Part shown: positions 54,145 through 63,256 of the stretch, piece by piece
Layout of the letters: every line of letters starts with the position of its first letter
How positions within the stretch are numbered: position 1 is the first letter of the stretch
Assembly: GCF_014762705.1 (NCBI RefSeq)
Contig: NZ_JABURL010000111.1
Location: 62,001-126,000, forward strand
Length of the DNA stretch: 64,000 nucleotides
Direction: 5' to 3'
From: Cyclobacterium sp.
GTDB taxonomy: Bacteria; Bacteroidota; Bacteroidia; Cytophagales; Cyclobacteriaceae
Translations under genes and position numbers: made by a program
The notes under the pieces: model-generated
Told to the model about the DNA's origin: nothing
Database searches by the model: none
The model's input: the letters and a program-made list of their open reading frames with translations, nothing else

Positions 54145-55614
54145 TCAAACGGTTGGCAATTCAAAACCTTCCCGGTATGTCTTGCTCACAAATTGGTTGG
54201 CTGGTTCGAAATTGGTTATTTTCATGTTTTTGCCATCCCAGATCAATTTGATATCTCTTGCCGGATAGTCGTAACCATTACCATTTGGCTTTTCTACCCT
54301 GTAATCATAGCTTCTGATCGCCAGGTTGCCCATCAAGACAGATTCCGTCAGGGGACCTGCAATGGAAAAGGGAGAACTGAGTTCCTGGTATTCCTTGCTG
54401 CCATGACCCGCTATACAGGCATTGACCCATTGGGCATAATGGCCGCCTATAGCCCCCTCAACTCTTGGGAGGGTTGGGGCGACATTGACGCTTTGATTGA
54501 TAGAAGTTGGTAGCAATTTTGGGTCTATACCATAGGTGGAACACATCATTTTTCCCCTGGTACCCTCGATGATGACACCGTTTCCTCCATCTCCCATTTG
54601 TTCATTTGGCCCTAATTCCTCAGGTCTGCTGGGTTTGATGCCACCATCCATCCAATGAAACTCTAAATCCTCACCTCCCGGCTTCTTGAATCTCAGGGTG
54701 ATGTGGGAGGATGGAGGGCAACTTTTTGGGAAATAACCCTGGGTGAATTCGCCTGTATATACTGATCCTACGCTACATTCCGCCTCTGTGGGATAGCCTA
54801 GATCCAAAGTCCGGAAAGCAGGTTCCATGATATGGCAGGCCATGTCACCCAAAGCACCGGTTCCGAACTCCCACCAGCCTCTCCAATTAAAGGGATGTAG
54901 GTTTTCCACATAACCTTTTTTTTCTGCAGTACCTAACCACAGATCCCAATCCAGGTTTTTTGGGGCTTTTTTTCCTGATTCACCTGGCCATGGAACTCCC
55001 TGAGGCCAAACTGGCCTGTTGGTCCAGCATTGTACTTTGGTTGCTTCACCGATCAATCCGGCTGCATACCACTCACGCATTTGCCGTACGCCATCTCCCG
55101 AAGAACCCTGGTTTCCCATTTGGGTGACGAGTTTGTATTTTTCAGCTGCTTCAGTAAGCATCCTGGCCTCCTGAATGGTATGGGTAAGGGGCTTCTGCAC
55201 ATACACATGCTTGCCCATTTTCATGGCCGTTAGTGCCTGTACAGCATGGTTGTGGTCCGGGGTAGATACAGATACAGCATCAATATTATTGCCTTCTTTT
55301 TCCAGCATTTCCCTGAAATCCTTGTAAAACCTGGCTTTGGGATAGGCTTCTATACTTCGGGAGGCCCTTTCCGGATCTACATCGCACAACGCCACTATAT
55401 CTGCATTGCCACTTTCATAAAAACTCCTGATATCACTATATCCCTTTCCTCCGGCACCTATTCCTGCTATTCGGAGTTTGTCACTGGGAGCCTTAAATCC
55501 TGGTCCTCCAAGTACATGGCGGGGTACAATGTAAAATCCGGCTACTGCTGTCGCGGATGTTTTAAGAAAATTCCTCCTGGAACTACCTTCCTCGGGCGTG
55601 TTGTTTTTCTTCAT
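54145..55614 (-). CDS. Tat-exported Gfo/Idh/MocA-family oxidoreductase
   Basis: The 489-residue protein has a twin-arginine signal (SSRRNFLKTSATAVAGFYIVP), so it is folded with its NAD(P) and exported. The Rossmann motif is RIAGIGAGGKGYSD, the lysine motif YVQKPLTHTIQEAR (EKP replaced by QKP), and later blocks are NWRGWWEFGTGALGDMACHIMEP and GHYAQWVNACIAGHGS. This is the long periplasmic type common in Planctomycetes and Bacteroidota, often found with carbohydrate genes. It likely uses tightly bound cofactor on a sugar. It is a single gene convergent with the kinase pair. Confidence 0.9.
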   Translation of the reverse strand: MKKNNTPEEGSSRRNFLKTSATAVAGFYIVPRHVLGGPGFKAPSDKLRIAGIGAGGKGYSDIRSFYESGNADIVALCDVDPERASRSIEAYPKARFYKDFREMLEKEGNNIDAVSVSTPDHNHAVQALTAMKMGKHVYVQKPLTHTIQEARMLTEAAEKYKLVTQMGNQGSSGDGVRQMREWYAAGLIGEATKVQCWTNRPVWPQGVPWPGESGKKAPKNLDWDLWLGTAEKKGYVENLHPFNWRGWWEFGTGALGDMACHIMEPAFRTLDLGYPTEAECSVGSVYTGEFTQGYFPKSCPPSSHITLRFKKPGGEDLEFHWMDGGIKPSRPEELGPNEQMGDGGNGVIIEGTRGKMMCSTYGIDPKLLPTSINQSVNVAPTLPRVEGAIGGHYAQWVNACIAGHGSKEYQELSSPFSIAGPLTESVLMGNLAIRSYDYRVEKPNGNGYDYPARDIKLIWDGKNMKITNFEPANQFVSKTYREGFELPTV

Positions 55615-55978
55615 TTTAAGTCTTCTTATTAATTGATCGGCCTAAAATAAAAATAATTGATGAAACATTACAGGAATTATCGGTTTAATACAGGTCATGC
55701 TCATTTTGATACATGAAAGGTTATATCATCTTTCCCGGATTACCGAAAACCCTTCTGGTTTTGTTGTCAAACAGCGACTTGCTAAAATTGAACGAACCTG
55801 AATTCAATTAGAAAATAAAGCAAATTGCAGGTGACTAACCATTCTGGAGCAAAAGTGTATTTCCCTGATCTGGCGAGTCATCTAAGCATCAACCCAATAC
55901 TCATTTCCGGAAACTCGCCGTTTGCAAAGTGGAAATAATATGTAATGGTTTTTTTACTTGTTAAAGCTTCTAAAAGCT
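55615..55978. other. Gap between two minus-strand genes
   Basis: 364 bases with no gene-like frame. It should contain the promoter of the Tat oxidoreductase gene, but no clear box was identified. A short palindromic phrase (AAGCTTCTAAAAGCTT) lies near 55965-55980, close to the stop of the small protein gene. Confidence 0.4.
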
Positions 55979-56137
55979 TTATTTGACCTTATTTTTAGGA
56001 TTTGAAATCTTGATTTCTTCTGGATCTGGAAGGCGATAGTCCTTCATGATATCCGGATGTTCGGAAAAGCAGACAGGAGAAGCATTTTCTTTTCGTTCGC
56101 CAGAGTCTTTATTATTTGATGAATTTTTCTCGGCCAT
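55979..56137 (-). CDS. Small acidic/basic protein, 52 residues, end of an operon
   Basis: A short frame with ATG at 56137, two bases after the stop of the 136-residue gene. The product is hydrophilic: it starts MAEKNSSNNKDSGERKENAS and ends in a lysine-rich KVK. There is one cysteine and no hydrophobic segment. The close spacing and lack of another use for the DNA support translation. It has no match I recognise. It may be a small partner of the two larger proteins upstream. Confidence 0.5.
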   Translation of the reverse strand: MAEKNSSNNKDSGERKENASPVCFSEHPDIMKDYRLPDPEEIKISNPKNKVK

Positions 56138-56139
56138 GG

Positions 56140-56550
56140 TTAACCTGCTTTTTTTTTAAATAAAGTCATTAAGTTATTGACTTTATCGGAAATGGTGGCC
56201 GGGTCTTTTTCCACAATAGCCATTGCCAAAGCACCCAAACCGCCAATCAGATCAAAAGCAACTTGGATCTGCTTGAGTGAAGTAATGGTTTCTTTAATCT
56301 CAAGATTGATCACTTTTAGTTGAAAAAGGGCTTCCGAAGTTTCTTTTTCCACAATAAGGGTGGAAAGCAATTTCATTTCCCGGGCTGAGTCCATAAGTAC
56401 ACGGGCATTCTTTCCCATTTCTATAAATGTTTCCTGGCTGATATCCTGTTGGCTTATTTTTTCAAAGCGGAAATCATTGAATTTTTTGGCTATTTCTAAA
56501 AAGTCATCTGCCAATTCACTTAAAAATGTGCTATCCAATCTTTCTTTCAT
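56140..56550 (-). CDS. Helical protein of unknown function
   Basis: The 136-residue protein is almost wholly alpha-helical, with leucine/isoleucine patterns typical of bundles. A short apolar stretch, AFDLIGGLGALAMAIV, lies near residue 105. No signal peptide was seen. The ATG overlaps the last four bases of the lipoprotein gene (ATGA), so the two are co-translated. I do not recognise the family. Its helical regularity and apolar segment might mean membrane association or assembly with the lipoprotein. Confidence 0.65.
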   Translation of the reverse strand: MKERLDSTFLSELADDFLEIAKKFNDFRFEKISQQDISQETFIEMGKNARVLMDSAREMKLLSTLIVEKETSEALFQLKVINLEIKETITSLKQIQVAFDLIGGLGALAMAIVEKDPATISDKVNNLMTLFKKKAG

Positions 56551-57383
56551 TGCTTCAGTTGCTCAAGTGCATAATGTAAATCATTTAAACTGTTGGTCAT
56601 TGAACGTACCTCATCCTCAAAAAAATCACCATTTAACTTCATGGCTGATAAGGCCTGATGCTGTGATGAAAGGATTTCCAGAATGCGGATCAATACCAGC
56701 GTTTTTTCGCTAATTCTGGTTCCTTGATCCATCAACTGATAATACTTTTCAGTAACCACTTCTTTTTCCATTGAATTTAAGCCCGGGTCTATTACCTGAG
56801 CCTTGTAATACATGTACCAGCTTTCTTCCTGTATTTCAAGCATACCCAATAGGTTTTCTTTTAAAATAAATAGTAGCTTTTCACTGATCAACATGATGTG
56901 TGGATCAGCTTCATGCATGTATTGGGTCACTTTATTTTTTCTGTATTTTCCTGCAACAGCATTCAAACCAATTTCTGAAAGCTTTTGGTAGGCATTCAAC
57001 TGTTCTGGTTCAAGTTGGTTCCAATTGGCTCCTTCCAGCACAGCTGCTGTTCCATCCAGCTGGTATCTTATCAACTCTCCTGAAGATAGGCGGTATAGTC
57101 CATCATAATAATCTGTCAAAGCAAGGTACAAATCTCTTACAAGCGTATCCGCACGCTCATATTCCGAACAGCTGCAATTGATACTTCTCTCGATTTCATA
57201 CTGACTAATTTTGGTAAACCGGCAATCGTCCAGGCAACTTTTGGTAAAACTATAATCCAACTCATGGAATTGTTGCAATCCCTTTAATGCCTCCTCAGAA
57301 AATAGTTGGATGGGCTTCAAACTGGTACAGGCCAAGAACGGACAGATCAGCAGGCAAAGGGCCCATCCTTTCATCATTTGCAT
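56547..57383 (-). CDS. Helical lipoprotein of unknown function
   Basis: A 278-residue protein with a signal and lipobox (CPFLAC). Five cysteines cluster after it (SCLDDCRF and NCSCSEYE), so disulfides or a metal site near the N-terminus are possible. The rest is helical with regular leucines. It is first of a three-gene minus-strand operon, followed by a 136-residue and a 52-residue protein with overlap and 2-base spacing. No family is recognised. The N-terminal ATG is followed by two further methionines, so the exact start may be a few codons later. Confidence 0.65.
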   Translation of the reverse strand: MQMMKGWALCLLICPFLACTSLKPIQLFSEEALKGLQQFHELDYSFTKSCLDDCRFTKISQYEIERSINCSCSEYERADTLVRDLYLALTDYYDGLYRLSSGELIRYQLDGTAAVLEGANWNQLEPEQLNAYQKLSEIGLNAVAGKYRKNKVTQYMHEADPHIMLISEKLLFILKENLLGMLEIQEESWYMYYKAQVIDPGLNSMEKEVVTEKYYQLMDQGTRISEKTLVLIRILEILSSQHQALSAMKLNGDFFEDEVRSMTNSLNDLHYALEQLKQ

Positions 57384-58028
57384 GGGATAAAGATACCTAA
57401 ATTTCCTGTATTTTGATATATACCAAACGGATAAGGATTGCTTTTGAAATCACTTGCCTGGGTATAATTATTGGTGAAAGGCTTTTCAACCCTCTCCTAA
57501 GGGCTTTGTACGAGTAAAATGTTGCTTTGAAAGAATTTATGGGAGGCTGGAATCAATTGTATTTTAAAAGGGTAATAGGATGATTTTTTGACTTGTCAAT
57601 CTGATTGCGAAGTTTCCAGTGGATTGCAAAATCATTTGTTTATTTTTTGGTGCCCGGAGATCCCAATGAGAATTACCAAGCCTGGTGGGGACCTGCGAAC
57701 GCAGGTGATCCTATTGCAGCGTTCATGGTATTGGATCCGAATTTATACCATATGAAGACTGAAAGTGATGACTGGCTCCTTTTTCTGGAGACTAATTACG
57801 GAATTGACAAGTAGTTTCAGGGCGGAAGTGCATAAAATGTAATAACTTACACTATAGGAAGCATATGCTTTAATTTACTTAAAGAGCCAGGACCGGCAAA
57901 AAACCTAGCCTTTCCTGACATTTCTCAGAAGGGTGCGAGAGGATTGCGGGGAGAAGGATTATTTTGTTCCGATCAGCGAAGCCAATCGGGACAAAAAGGA
58001 AAATGAATAAAAGGCTAAATATTTGGTT
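57384..58028. other. Gap with possible short gene remnant and an inverted repeat
   Basis: 645 bases. A plus-strand frame at 57605-57814 (69 codons) contains the phrase PGDPNENYQAWWGP and a protein-like composition, but I cannot match it and it may be a relic. The hairpin at 57962-57997 is listed separately. The rest shows nothing interpretable apart from the probable upstream region of the three-gene operon near 57384-57450. Confidence 0.35.
57962..57997. repeat. Inverted repeat near the methyltransferase gene
   Basis: TTTTGTTCCGAT (57962-57973) pairs with ATCGGGACAAAA (57985-57996) at 11 of 12 positions, the twelfth being a G-U pair, around an 11-base loop. The CCGAT/ATCGG core also occurs as a tiny hairpin near 38659. 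It is downstream of the methyltransferase gene but has no T-run after it, so a terminator role is uncertain. Confidence 0.45.
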
Positions 58029-58730
58029 TTATTTCTGGCAAAGATACCTTTTCAATACTCCATCTTCGGTAATTTCCCCGATGAGGGAAAAGCCCTGTTT
58101 TGCAATTAGCCCCTTCATGATCCAATCGTATGTGGAGTATTCCTCTTTGAAGTGAATGAGGGTGTCTTCTCTTAAAAAGTCTCCACCCCGCACCGCTTGC
58201 CGGTCGATAAAGCCCTGTATAGCTTCATCCCCATTAAAATCAGGAATTACTACATCGTAAATGTAGAGTTTTCCTCCAGGTTTAAGGACCTGGTAGATTT
58301 TTTCTAAAGCCTTTGCCTTCCAGTAATCCGGCAAATGATGCAAAGAAAGGGAACTCATCACGGCGTCCAGACTCCCACCTGTTAAGTTCAGATTCAAATA
58401 TCCACTGTGTTGAAATTCGATATTGGTAACCAATTGAACTTTTGCTTTCTTTTTGGCAAGATCAAGCATAGGCTCCGAAATATCCATGGCATAAAGTTTT
58501 TTACATTTTTTCGCAAAATAAATGGAGAAGTTTCCTGTCCCACAACCAATGTCCGCCCATAGGCAGTCTTTACTGGGTTCCAGCCAGTCATCAATAAGTT
58601 GATATTCCTCATTGATGTTCCTGAAATCATCATGGGAAGGGTCATAAACGTTTACCTCTTCCAATGAAGCATAGTCCTTTCCTGTTTGTTGGAATTCCTG
58701 GTATAGCCAATTTTTTGCGATCTCTGCCAT
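58029..58730 (-). CDS. Class I SAM-dependent methyltransferase
   Basis: The 233-residue protein has the SAM-binding glycine motif WADIGCGTGNFSIYFA, an acidic residue at the end of strand 2 (LYAMDISEPML), and the motif DAVMSSLSLHHLPDYWK. LKPGGKLYIYDV completes the fold. It is a soluble enzyme that could act on small molecules, quinones or lipids; no substrate can be inferred. It is a single gene without obvious operon partners. A hairpin lies 32-67 bases after its stop. Confidence 0.88.
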   Translation of the reverse strand: MAEIAKNWLYQEFQQTGKDYASLEEVNVYDPSHDDFRNINEEYQLIDDWLEPSKDCLWADIGCGTGNFSIYFAKKCKKLYAMDISEPMLDLAKKKAKVQLVTNIEFQHSGYLNLNLTGGSLDAVMSSLSLHHLPDYWKAKALEKIYQVLKPGGKLYIYDVVIPDFNGDEAIQGFIDRQAVRGGDFLREDTLIHFKEEYSTYDWIMKGLIAKQGFSLIGEITEDGVLKRYLCQK

Positions 58731-59104
58731 GGGTCTATTGAATTAATGGTTGGGTAAAAAATAAAACCCCTCAAAATAATAATTTTATGGTGTTTTTAAA
58801 TCAAATCGGAGAATTAAATGTCATTTGACTTTAGCCCATTCCTATTGAAGTGGTATTCCTGAATAATTTTTCGGCCCTATTTTACTAAAAGGATTTTACT
58901 TCATCAATTGCTCAATAGCTGTAGGTAATAAGGAGTCTGTCAGCCTCATTGGCTTTAGCCAAACCCTTTATCCATAACCGGTGGGAACCAGTCAAATGGG
59001 GAAGATATAATATGGGTTTGTTTTTGGTAGTTGATTTGTAAAAATGCCGGAGTTATGTCAAATTTGACCTTTACCAAAAGGGGAGGTTAAGGTATTAAAA
59101 AAAT
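58731..59104. other. Divergent gap with palindrome
   Basis: 374 bases separating the methyltransferase (minus) from the reductase (plus). GTCAAATTTGAC at 59057-59068 is a perfect 12-base palindrome, 37 bases before the reductase start, and a plausible operator. A second TTTG-rich piece lies near 59036. No gene-like frame. Confidence 0.5.
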
Positions 59105-60034
59105 ATGAATGCTATAAAAAAGATTGCCATTGTAGGAATAGGAGGGGTAGGCGGATTTATCGGAGCTAAACTCCTCCTAAGTTCTAATGCTTTACCTGTA
59201 CAGGTTACTTTTTTCGCCAGGAATGATACCTATAAAAATATCCGGGAAAAGGGATTGATTTTTGAATCCGGGGGAAAAATGGATATGGTCCATCCACACC
59301 ATTTGTATAATAGGTCCAAAGGAGTATATGATGTGGTCATTATCGCCACAAAATCCTATTCCCTTGAATTGGCTACCAAAGCATATGGGGATATTATGGA
59401 CAAGCAAACCCTGGTGGTACCCTTACAAAACATGGTCAATGCGGCTGAGCTGGTTAGGGGTGTTGCCCCAGAAGCTAATGTTTTGGATGCTTGTATATAC
59501 TTAATTTCCAATTTAATTAAGCCGGGTCACGTCAAACACCTTGGTGGGCCTGGAAAAATCATCACCTCTATTCCTGAAGGAAGTAACCATAAATGGTTCT
59601 ACGAGTATATGAACCAGGCAGGCATCCCGGTGGAGGGGAGGGCTGATGCTTTGCACCAAATCTGGAAGAAGTATTTGTTCATTTCCACCCTGGGCACTAT
59701 TACGGCTGCACATGACCTTAGCTTTGGGGAGGTGATAAATGATCCGAAGATGACGCAAATTTGGATACAGTTGATGGAAGAATTGGCACTATTGGCCCAA
59801 TCGGAAGGATTTGCCCTTGGTGCGGCGGATATCGACCATTTCCTGGGCTTTATCCGGGATTTTCCTGAGGCTTCCAAATCCTCGTTTCAGTTGGATATTG
59901 ACAATGGCAGTAAGGGTGAAAAGGAATTTTTGGTGGATTTTGTTATTCAGAGATCACTGGAGAGAGGCCTTGAACCGATAACCTATATAGATTTAGATAA
60001 TTTGATCAATCGGAGGTTAGGAATTGGTGGATAG
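59105..60034 (+). CDS. Ketopantoate reductase-like enzyme (PanE/ApbA family)
   Basis: The 309-residue protein has the dinucleotide motif IAIVGIGGVGGFIGAKLL and then ATKSY, matching the catalytic lysine region of PanE. A long helical domain follows, ending in GLEPITYIDLDNLINRRLG. PanE reduces 2-dehydropantoate with NADPH in coenzyme A biosynthesis. However, this family also contains many paralogs of unknown substrate, and no other pantothenate gene is near, so I do not assign panE firmly. The start is ATG 59105, near a palindrome that may be an operator. Confidence 0.82.
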   Translation: MNAIKKIAIVGIGGVGGFIGAKLLLSSNALPVQVTFFARNDTYKNIREKGLIFESGGKMDMVHPHHLYNRSKGVYDVVIIATKSYSLELATKAYGDIMDKQTLVVPLQNMVNAAELVRGVAPEANVLDACIYLISNLIKPGHVKHLGGPGKIITSIPEGSNHKWFYEYMNQAGIPVEGRADALHQIWKKYLFISTLGTITAAHDLSFGEVINDPKMTQIWIQLMEELALLAQSEGFALGAADIDHFLGFIRDFPEASKSSFQLDIDNGSKGEKEFLVDFVIQRSLERGLEPITYIDLDNLINRRLGIGG

Positions 60035-60046
60035 GTGTTTTGGGAT

Positions 60047-60271
60047 TCAGGTGGCCTGATTTTTTTTTTGGTACCAGCTGATCAGGAAAAATAGCATAAA
60101 CATGTACCAGGTCGATGCCATTTCCAGAAGGTGGTCCAACCAATCCGGCTCTTCGGATTTGAAAATTATGTAGAACTGAAGGCAGATGATAATTATTGCT
60201 GAGGCAAGGAAAGTGTAGCGTACGAAATCGAGCAATGTTGATAGGCCTTGTAAATTTTTGTGGCTTGCCAT
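60047..60271 (-). CDS. Small two-helix membrane protein
   Basis: A 74-residue frame with two hydrophobic segments (about 15-33 and 48-66) joined by an acidic loop (EEPDWLDH) and ending in KKNQ. The ATG at 60271 is followed by a sensible membrane-protein composition. It stands alone, convergent with the reductase gene (12-base gap). It resembles small unnamed Bacteroidota membrane proteins, but I cannot name a family. Confidence 0.5.
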   Translation of the reverse strand: MASHKNLQGLSTLLDFVRYTFLASAIIIICLQFYIIFKSEEPDWLDHLLEMASTWYMFMLFFLISWYQKKNQAT

Positions 60272-60582
60272 GTTGTATTTATTTGATGATACACCAAAGG
60301 TAAAATACCAAAAGATGCTGAAAATTGACGTATGTTAATTTAAAATCTAACCAATTAACCAATTACGAACCCTCAAAACAATGACCTATCCAATCTCTAC
60401 ATAGATCCTGGAAAGGTATCCAAGAATCAATTATCCAGAAATGGATCTACCCAGGTTTATTTTTTCTCCATCCGTTTTAGTTTAAGCGCAAAATTAACCA
60501 TATTGAGTTATTGCAGTACCCAAAAGCCTATTGAATGAAATCAGGAACTAAAAATAAGCTTCGATCAAATGATTCGGCGCAT
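60272..60582. other. Gap before the Crp/Fnr relic
   Basis: 311 bases. The right third (60480-60582) may contain highly decayed 5' sequence of the Crp/Fnr-like gene, but no continuous frame can be read. No promoter or repeat was recognised. Confidence 0.35.
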
Positions 60583-60952
60583 GATGCCAGGCATGGATAA
60601 TCGAATTCAATTGCTCCTATTCCAGCTTTACTCAGCAATCCCCAAGCATATTTTATATCCAGGCCCTGGATGACTGTGTGCTGGCTTCCCTGCATTACGA
60701 TTTTTTTCAACAACTTTATGAACAATTTCCTATCAGTAACAAATTCGGAAGGACTGCGGCGGAGCAGTATTATTTATGGCGAGAAAGAAGGGAATTGTCT
60801 TTATTGACAGAATCAGCAAAAGACCGGTATACCCGACTTTTGGAAAATACCCGGTATACCTGGAACGCGTGTCCTTAAAATACCTGGCATCTTACCTAAA
60901 CATCAAACCTGAATCCCTGATCCGGATCCGAAATGAATTGAGTAAAAAATAA
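60583..60952 (+). pseudogene. Crp/Fnr-family regulator relic
   Basis: One frame from about 60583 reads WIIEFNCSYSSFTQQSPS, IQALDDCVLASLHYDFF and ESAKDRYTRLLENT, the end of a cyclic-nucleotide-binding domain and the hinge helix of Crp/Fnr proteins. Near 60855 the frame changes, and ERVSLKYLASYLNIKPESL, then RIRNELSKK, follow, ending in TAA at 60950-60952. That is the helix-turn-helix of the same family, with I in place of S after PESL. The 5' part of the gene is missing. I infer a decayed regulator with at least one frameshift. Confidence 0.75.
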
Positions 60953-61119
60953 GGTGAAGTGGATAGAAATTCATTTTTATTTATTAAAAGTGTTTAAATT
61001 TTAATTAAAAAAACACATACCCTGATTTTTTTCATTTCGAGGGATATATTTGGGGCTAAATGATCAATTAGAGCTGACTCACTCCTTTTTTAACATCAAT
61101 TATCCAGTTGGGGTCAATT

Positions 61120-61239
61120 ATGGTTTTTGGCTGTGGGGGAGGGGCAGACCAACAGGTTTATGATATGGTTATCAGGAATGGCTGGATTTATGATGGAACT
61201 CGAAGGGTCATCCGTAAACCTGTGGAGGATATAAAATAA
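61120..61239 (+). pseudogene. Amidohydrolase N-terminal fragment
   Basis: A 39-codon frame (ATG 61120 to TAA 61237-61239) reads FGCGGGADQQ, then YDMVIRNGWIYDGT. Lipoprotein N-acyl-D-amino-acid deacylases and related amidohydrolases start this way, with a lipobox cysteine and the strand DxVIxNGxIxDG. After DGT the sequence is unrelated and stops. The metal-binding body is absent, so this is a relic. The frame stays open upstream to about 61078. Confidence 0.6.
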
Positions 61240-61242
61240 AAA

Positions 61243-61267
61243 AGCCATCCCTAAATTAAGGATGGCT
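61243..61267 (-). terminator. Terminator of the DEAD-box helicase gene
   Basis: On the minus strand AGCCATCC pairs with GGATGGCT around a 9-base loop, followed by TTTTTT. It starts 34 bases after the helicase stop codon. Confidence 0.8.
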
Positions 61268-61300
61268 CTAATTATTCATTTAATTTTCATCAAAATTGAA

Positions 61301-62998
61301 TCAGGGTTTGGAAATTTCAAAATTCACCTGTTTTCCTTTGATGGTGTTGGTATTCATGACACTTATCACATGAGTCACATCCTTTTTCGGGATATCAACA
61401 AAGGAAAAACTATCATAAATATCTATTTCACCTATATTTTTCCCGGATACTCCTGTTTCACCTGCTATCGCGCCAACAATATCATTGGGTCGGATACGGT
61501 CCTTTTTGCCAAGATTAAGGAATAAGCGTGCCATATTAGGCTCTCTTTCTTTTTTGTTCTTTCTACCTCCTCTGTCGCTGGAACGGGGACTTCTGCTGCT
61601 TCGGTCCCTTTCTGAACGTTCCCTTCTTGGTCGGCGGTCGTCTTTTCCCGAACTTCTGTCCCTATCAGGGGTAAAATTCATTTCTTTAAATTTATCCACA
61701 GCCTCACCCAGTTGAAGCTTTACCAAGCCAATAGCTACCTGCTCAAGGGTCAATCCCTCAGCCAAAAGGTTCCCTATAGCTTCTTCATAAACCTGATTTT
61801 CATCTGTCTTGGAAAGTTGCCTGTGGATGTCCTTGATCAGTTGGTCCTTCTTCATTTGAATCAATTGATCCACAGAAGGCGGGGCAGCCTTGTCAATTGA
61901 AGTTTTTATGAACCTTTCAAGATCATCGATTTTGCGGGAATCTCTTCTTCCCGACACAAAACTAATGGCAGTACCTGTTTTACCGGCTCTTCCTGTTCGT
62001 CCTATACGGTGAACATAATTTTCTTCATCCAAAGGTAGGTCAAAATTAAAAACAGCTTCTACATTTTCAACGTCGATCCCTCTTGCAGCTACGTCTGTGG
62101 CTACCAATACGGAACAATGTCCTTTTCTGAATTTATTCATCACCTTGGACCTTTGTGCCTGGGAAAGGTCTCCATGAAGTGCTTCAGCTGGCACACCTTT
62201 GGCGTTAAGTTCTTCAGTAACCTCATCAGTAACCCTTTTGGTATTACAGAAAATAACACTCAGTTTGTACTGGTGGAGGTTGATCAATCTGCTGATCAGA
62301 TCGGTTTTCAATCCGGACCGTACCTCATAATAAAACTGTGATATGTTTTCTACCGTGAGTTCCTTCCGGAGTACTTTGATGATTTCGGGATCCGTCTGGT
62401 ATTTCCGGGTTAGCTCCAGGATGGGTTTGGGCATGGTAGCGGAGAAAAATACGGTTTGCCTTTCTTCAGGCATTGAGCTCAAGATTGTTTCTATATCTTC
62501 CCGAAAACCCATATCCAGCATTTCATCTGCTTCATCCAGCACGATTACACTTACCTGGCTGAGGTTCAACGTACCTCTGCTCATGTGATCCATGATCCGG
62601 CCTGGAGTACCCACCACAATCTGAACTCCTTTTTTCAGGCTTCGGATTTGTCGGTCGATAGGCTCACCACCATAAATACAGGTTGAAGAGATTTTTTTCT
62701 TGTATTTTGAAAGTTTAACGATCTCACCCTCTACCTGTACCGCCAGTTCCCTGGTTGGGCAAAGTATAAGTGCCTGAGGTTTATTCAGGGAGTCATCTAT
62801 ACCATCAATAATAGGGATACCAAATGCTGCTGTTTTCCCAGTTCCGGTTTGTGCCTGTCCGATGACATCAGCACCCTGAAGCAATAGAGGGATTGTCTGC
62901 GATTGAATAGGGGAAGGTTGGGTGTAGCCCATATCTTCCACTGCCCTTAGGATTTCTTCTGAAATCCCAAGGTCTGAAAATAATAATTCTTTTTCCAT
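61301..62998 (-). CDS. DEAD-box ATP-dependent RNA helicase (DeaD/CsdA-like)
   Basis: From ATG 62998 the protein has 565 residues; an upstream in-frame ATG at 63058 would add 20 residues without family likeness. All helicase motifs are seen: the Q motif (GYTQPSPIQ), AQTGTGKT, PTRELAVQ, GTPGRIMDH, VLDEADEMLD, FSATMP, ARGIDV and HRIGRTGRAG. A basic, Arg/Ser-rich linker near residues 440-490 leads to a C-terminal DbpA-type RNA-binding domain (MARLFLNLGKKDRIRPNDIVGAI). It unwinds structured RNA in ribosome assembly or cold stress. It stands as a single gene with its own terminator. Confidence 0.95.
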   Translation of the reverse strand: MEKELLFSDLGISEEILRAVEDMGYTQPSPIQSQTIPLLLQGADVIGQAQTGTGKTAAFGIPIIDGIDDSLNKPQALILCPTRELAVQVEGEIVKLSKYKKKISSTCIYGGEPIDRQIRSLKKGVQIVVGTPGRIMDHMSRGTLNLSQVSVIVLDEADEMLDMGFREDIETILSSMPEERQTVFFSATMPKPILELTRKYQTDPEIIKVLRKELTVENISQFYYEVRSGLKTDLISRLINLHQYKLSVIFCNTKRVTDEVTEELNAKGVPAEALHGDLSQAQRSKVMNKFRKGHCSVLVATDVAARGIDVENVEAVFNFDLPLDEENYVHRIGRTGRAGKTGTAISFVSGRRDSRKIDDLERFIKTSIDKAAPPSVDQLIQMKKDQLIKDIHRQLSKTDENQVYEEAIGNLLAEGLTLEQVAIGLVKLQLGEAVDKFKEMNFTPDRDRSSGKDDRRPRRERSERDRSSRSPRSSDRGGRKNKKEREPNMARLFLNLGKKDRIRPNDIVGAIAGETGVSGKNIGEIDIYDSFSFVDIPKKDVTHVISVMNTNTIKGKQVNFEISKP

Positions 62999-63206
62999 GA
63001 AATGTTCCTTACTTCTCAAAGCCACGGTATTCCTAAATATCCCAGTGTCGATCAACAATAAGGAACCCCACGGCGTAGGAGAAAAATTTTATCTAATTAT
63101 AAAGTGCAAAATTATGAAAAAATATTCTGATAAACAATTATTTGCTGCTAAAATTTAAAATATATCCCTATAAAGCACCGTAAATTATTAATTATATTCT
63201 GAATAA

Positions 63207-63230
63207 AAAAAGGGCCGCAAAGCCCTTTTT
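63207..63230 (-). terminator. Terminator of the citrate synthase gene
   Basis: AAAAAGGGC (63207-63215) pairs with GCCCTTTTT (63222-63230) around CGCAAA. On the minus strand a run of T follows. It lies 27-50 bases after the citrate synthase stop. Confidence 0.85.
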
Positions 63231-63256
63231 TAGTTGTGCATTTTTTTCTTAACCGA

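Noticed and set aside
57605-57814. 69-codon frame in the gap before the methyltransferase
   Set aside because: Composition is protein-like (PGDPNENYQAWWGP), but there is no match or neighbour support. Left as a possible relic in the gap entry.
60528-60725. 65-codon minus-strand frame over the Crp/Fnr relic
   Set aside because: It lies antisense to readable Crp/Fnr sequence and has no features of its own.
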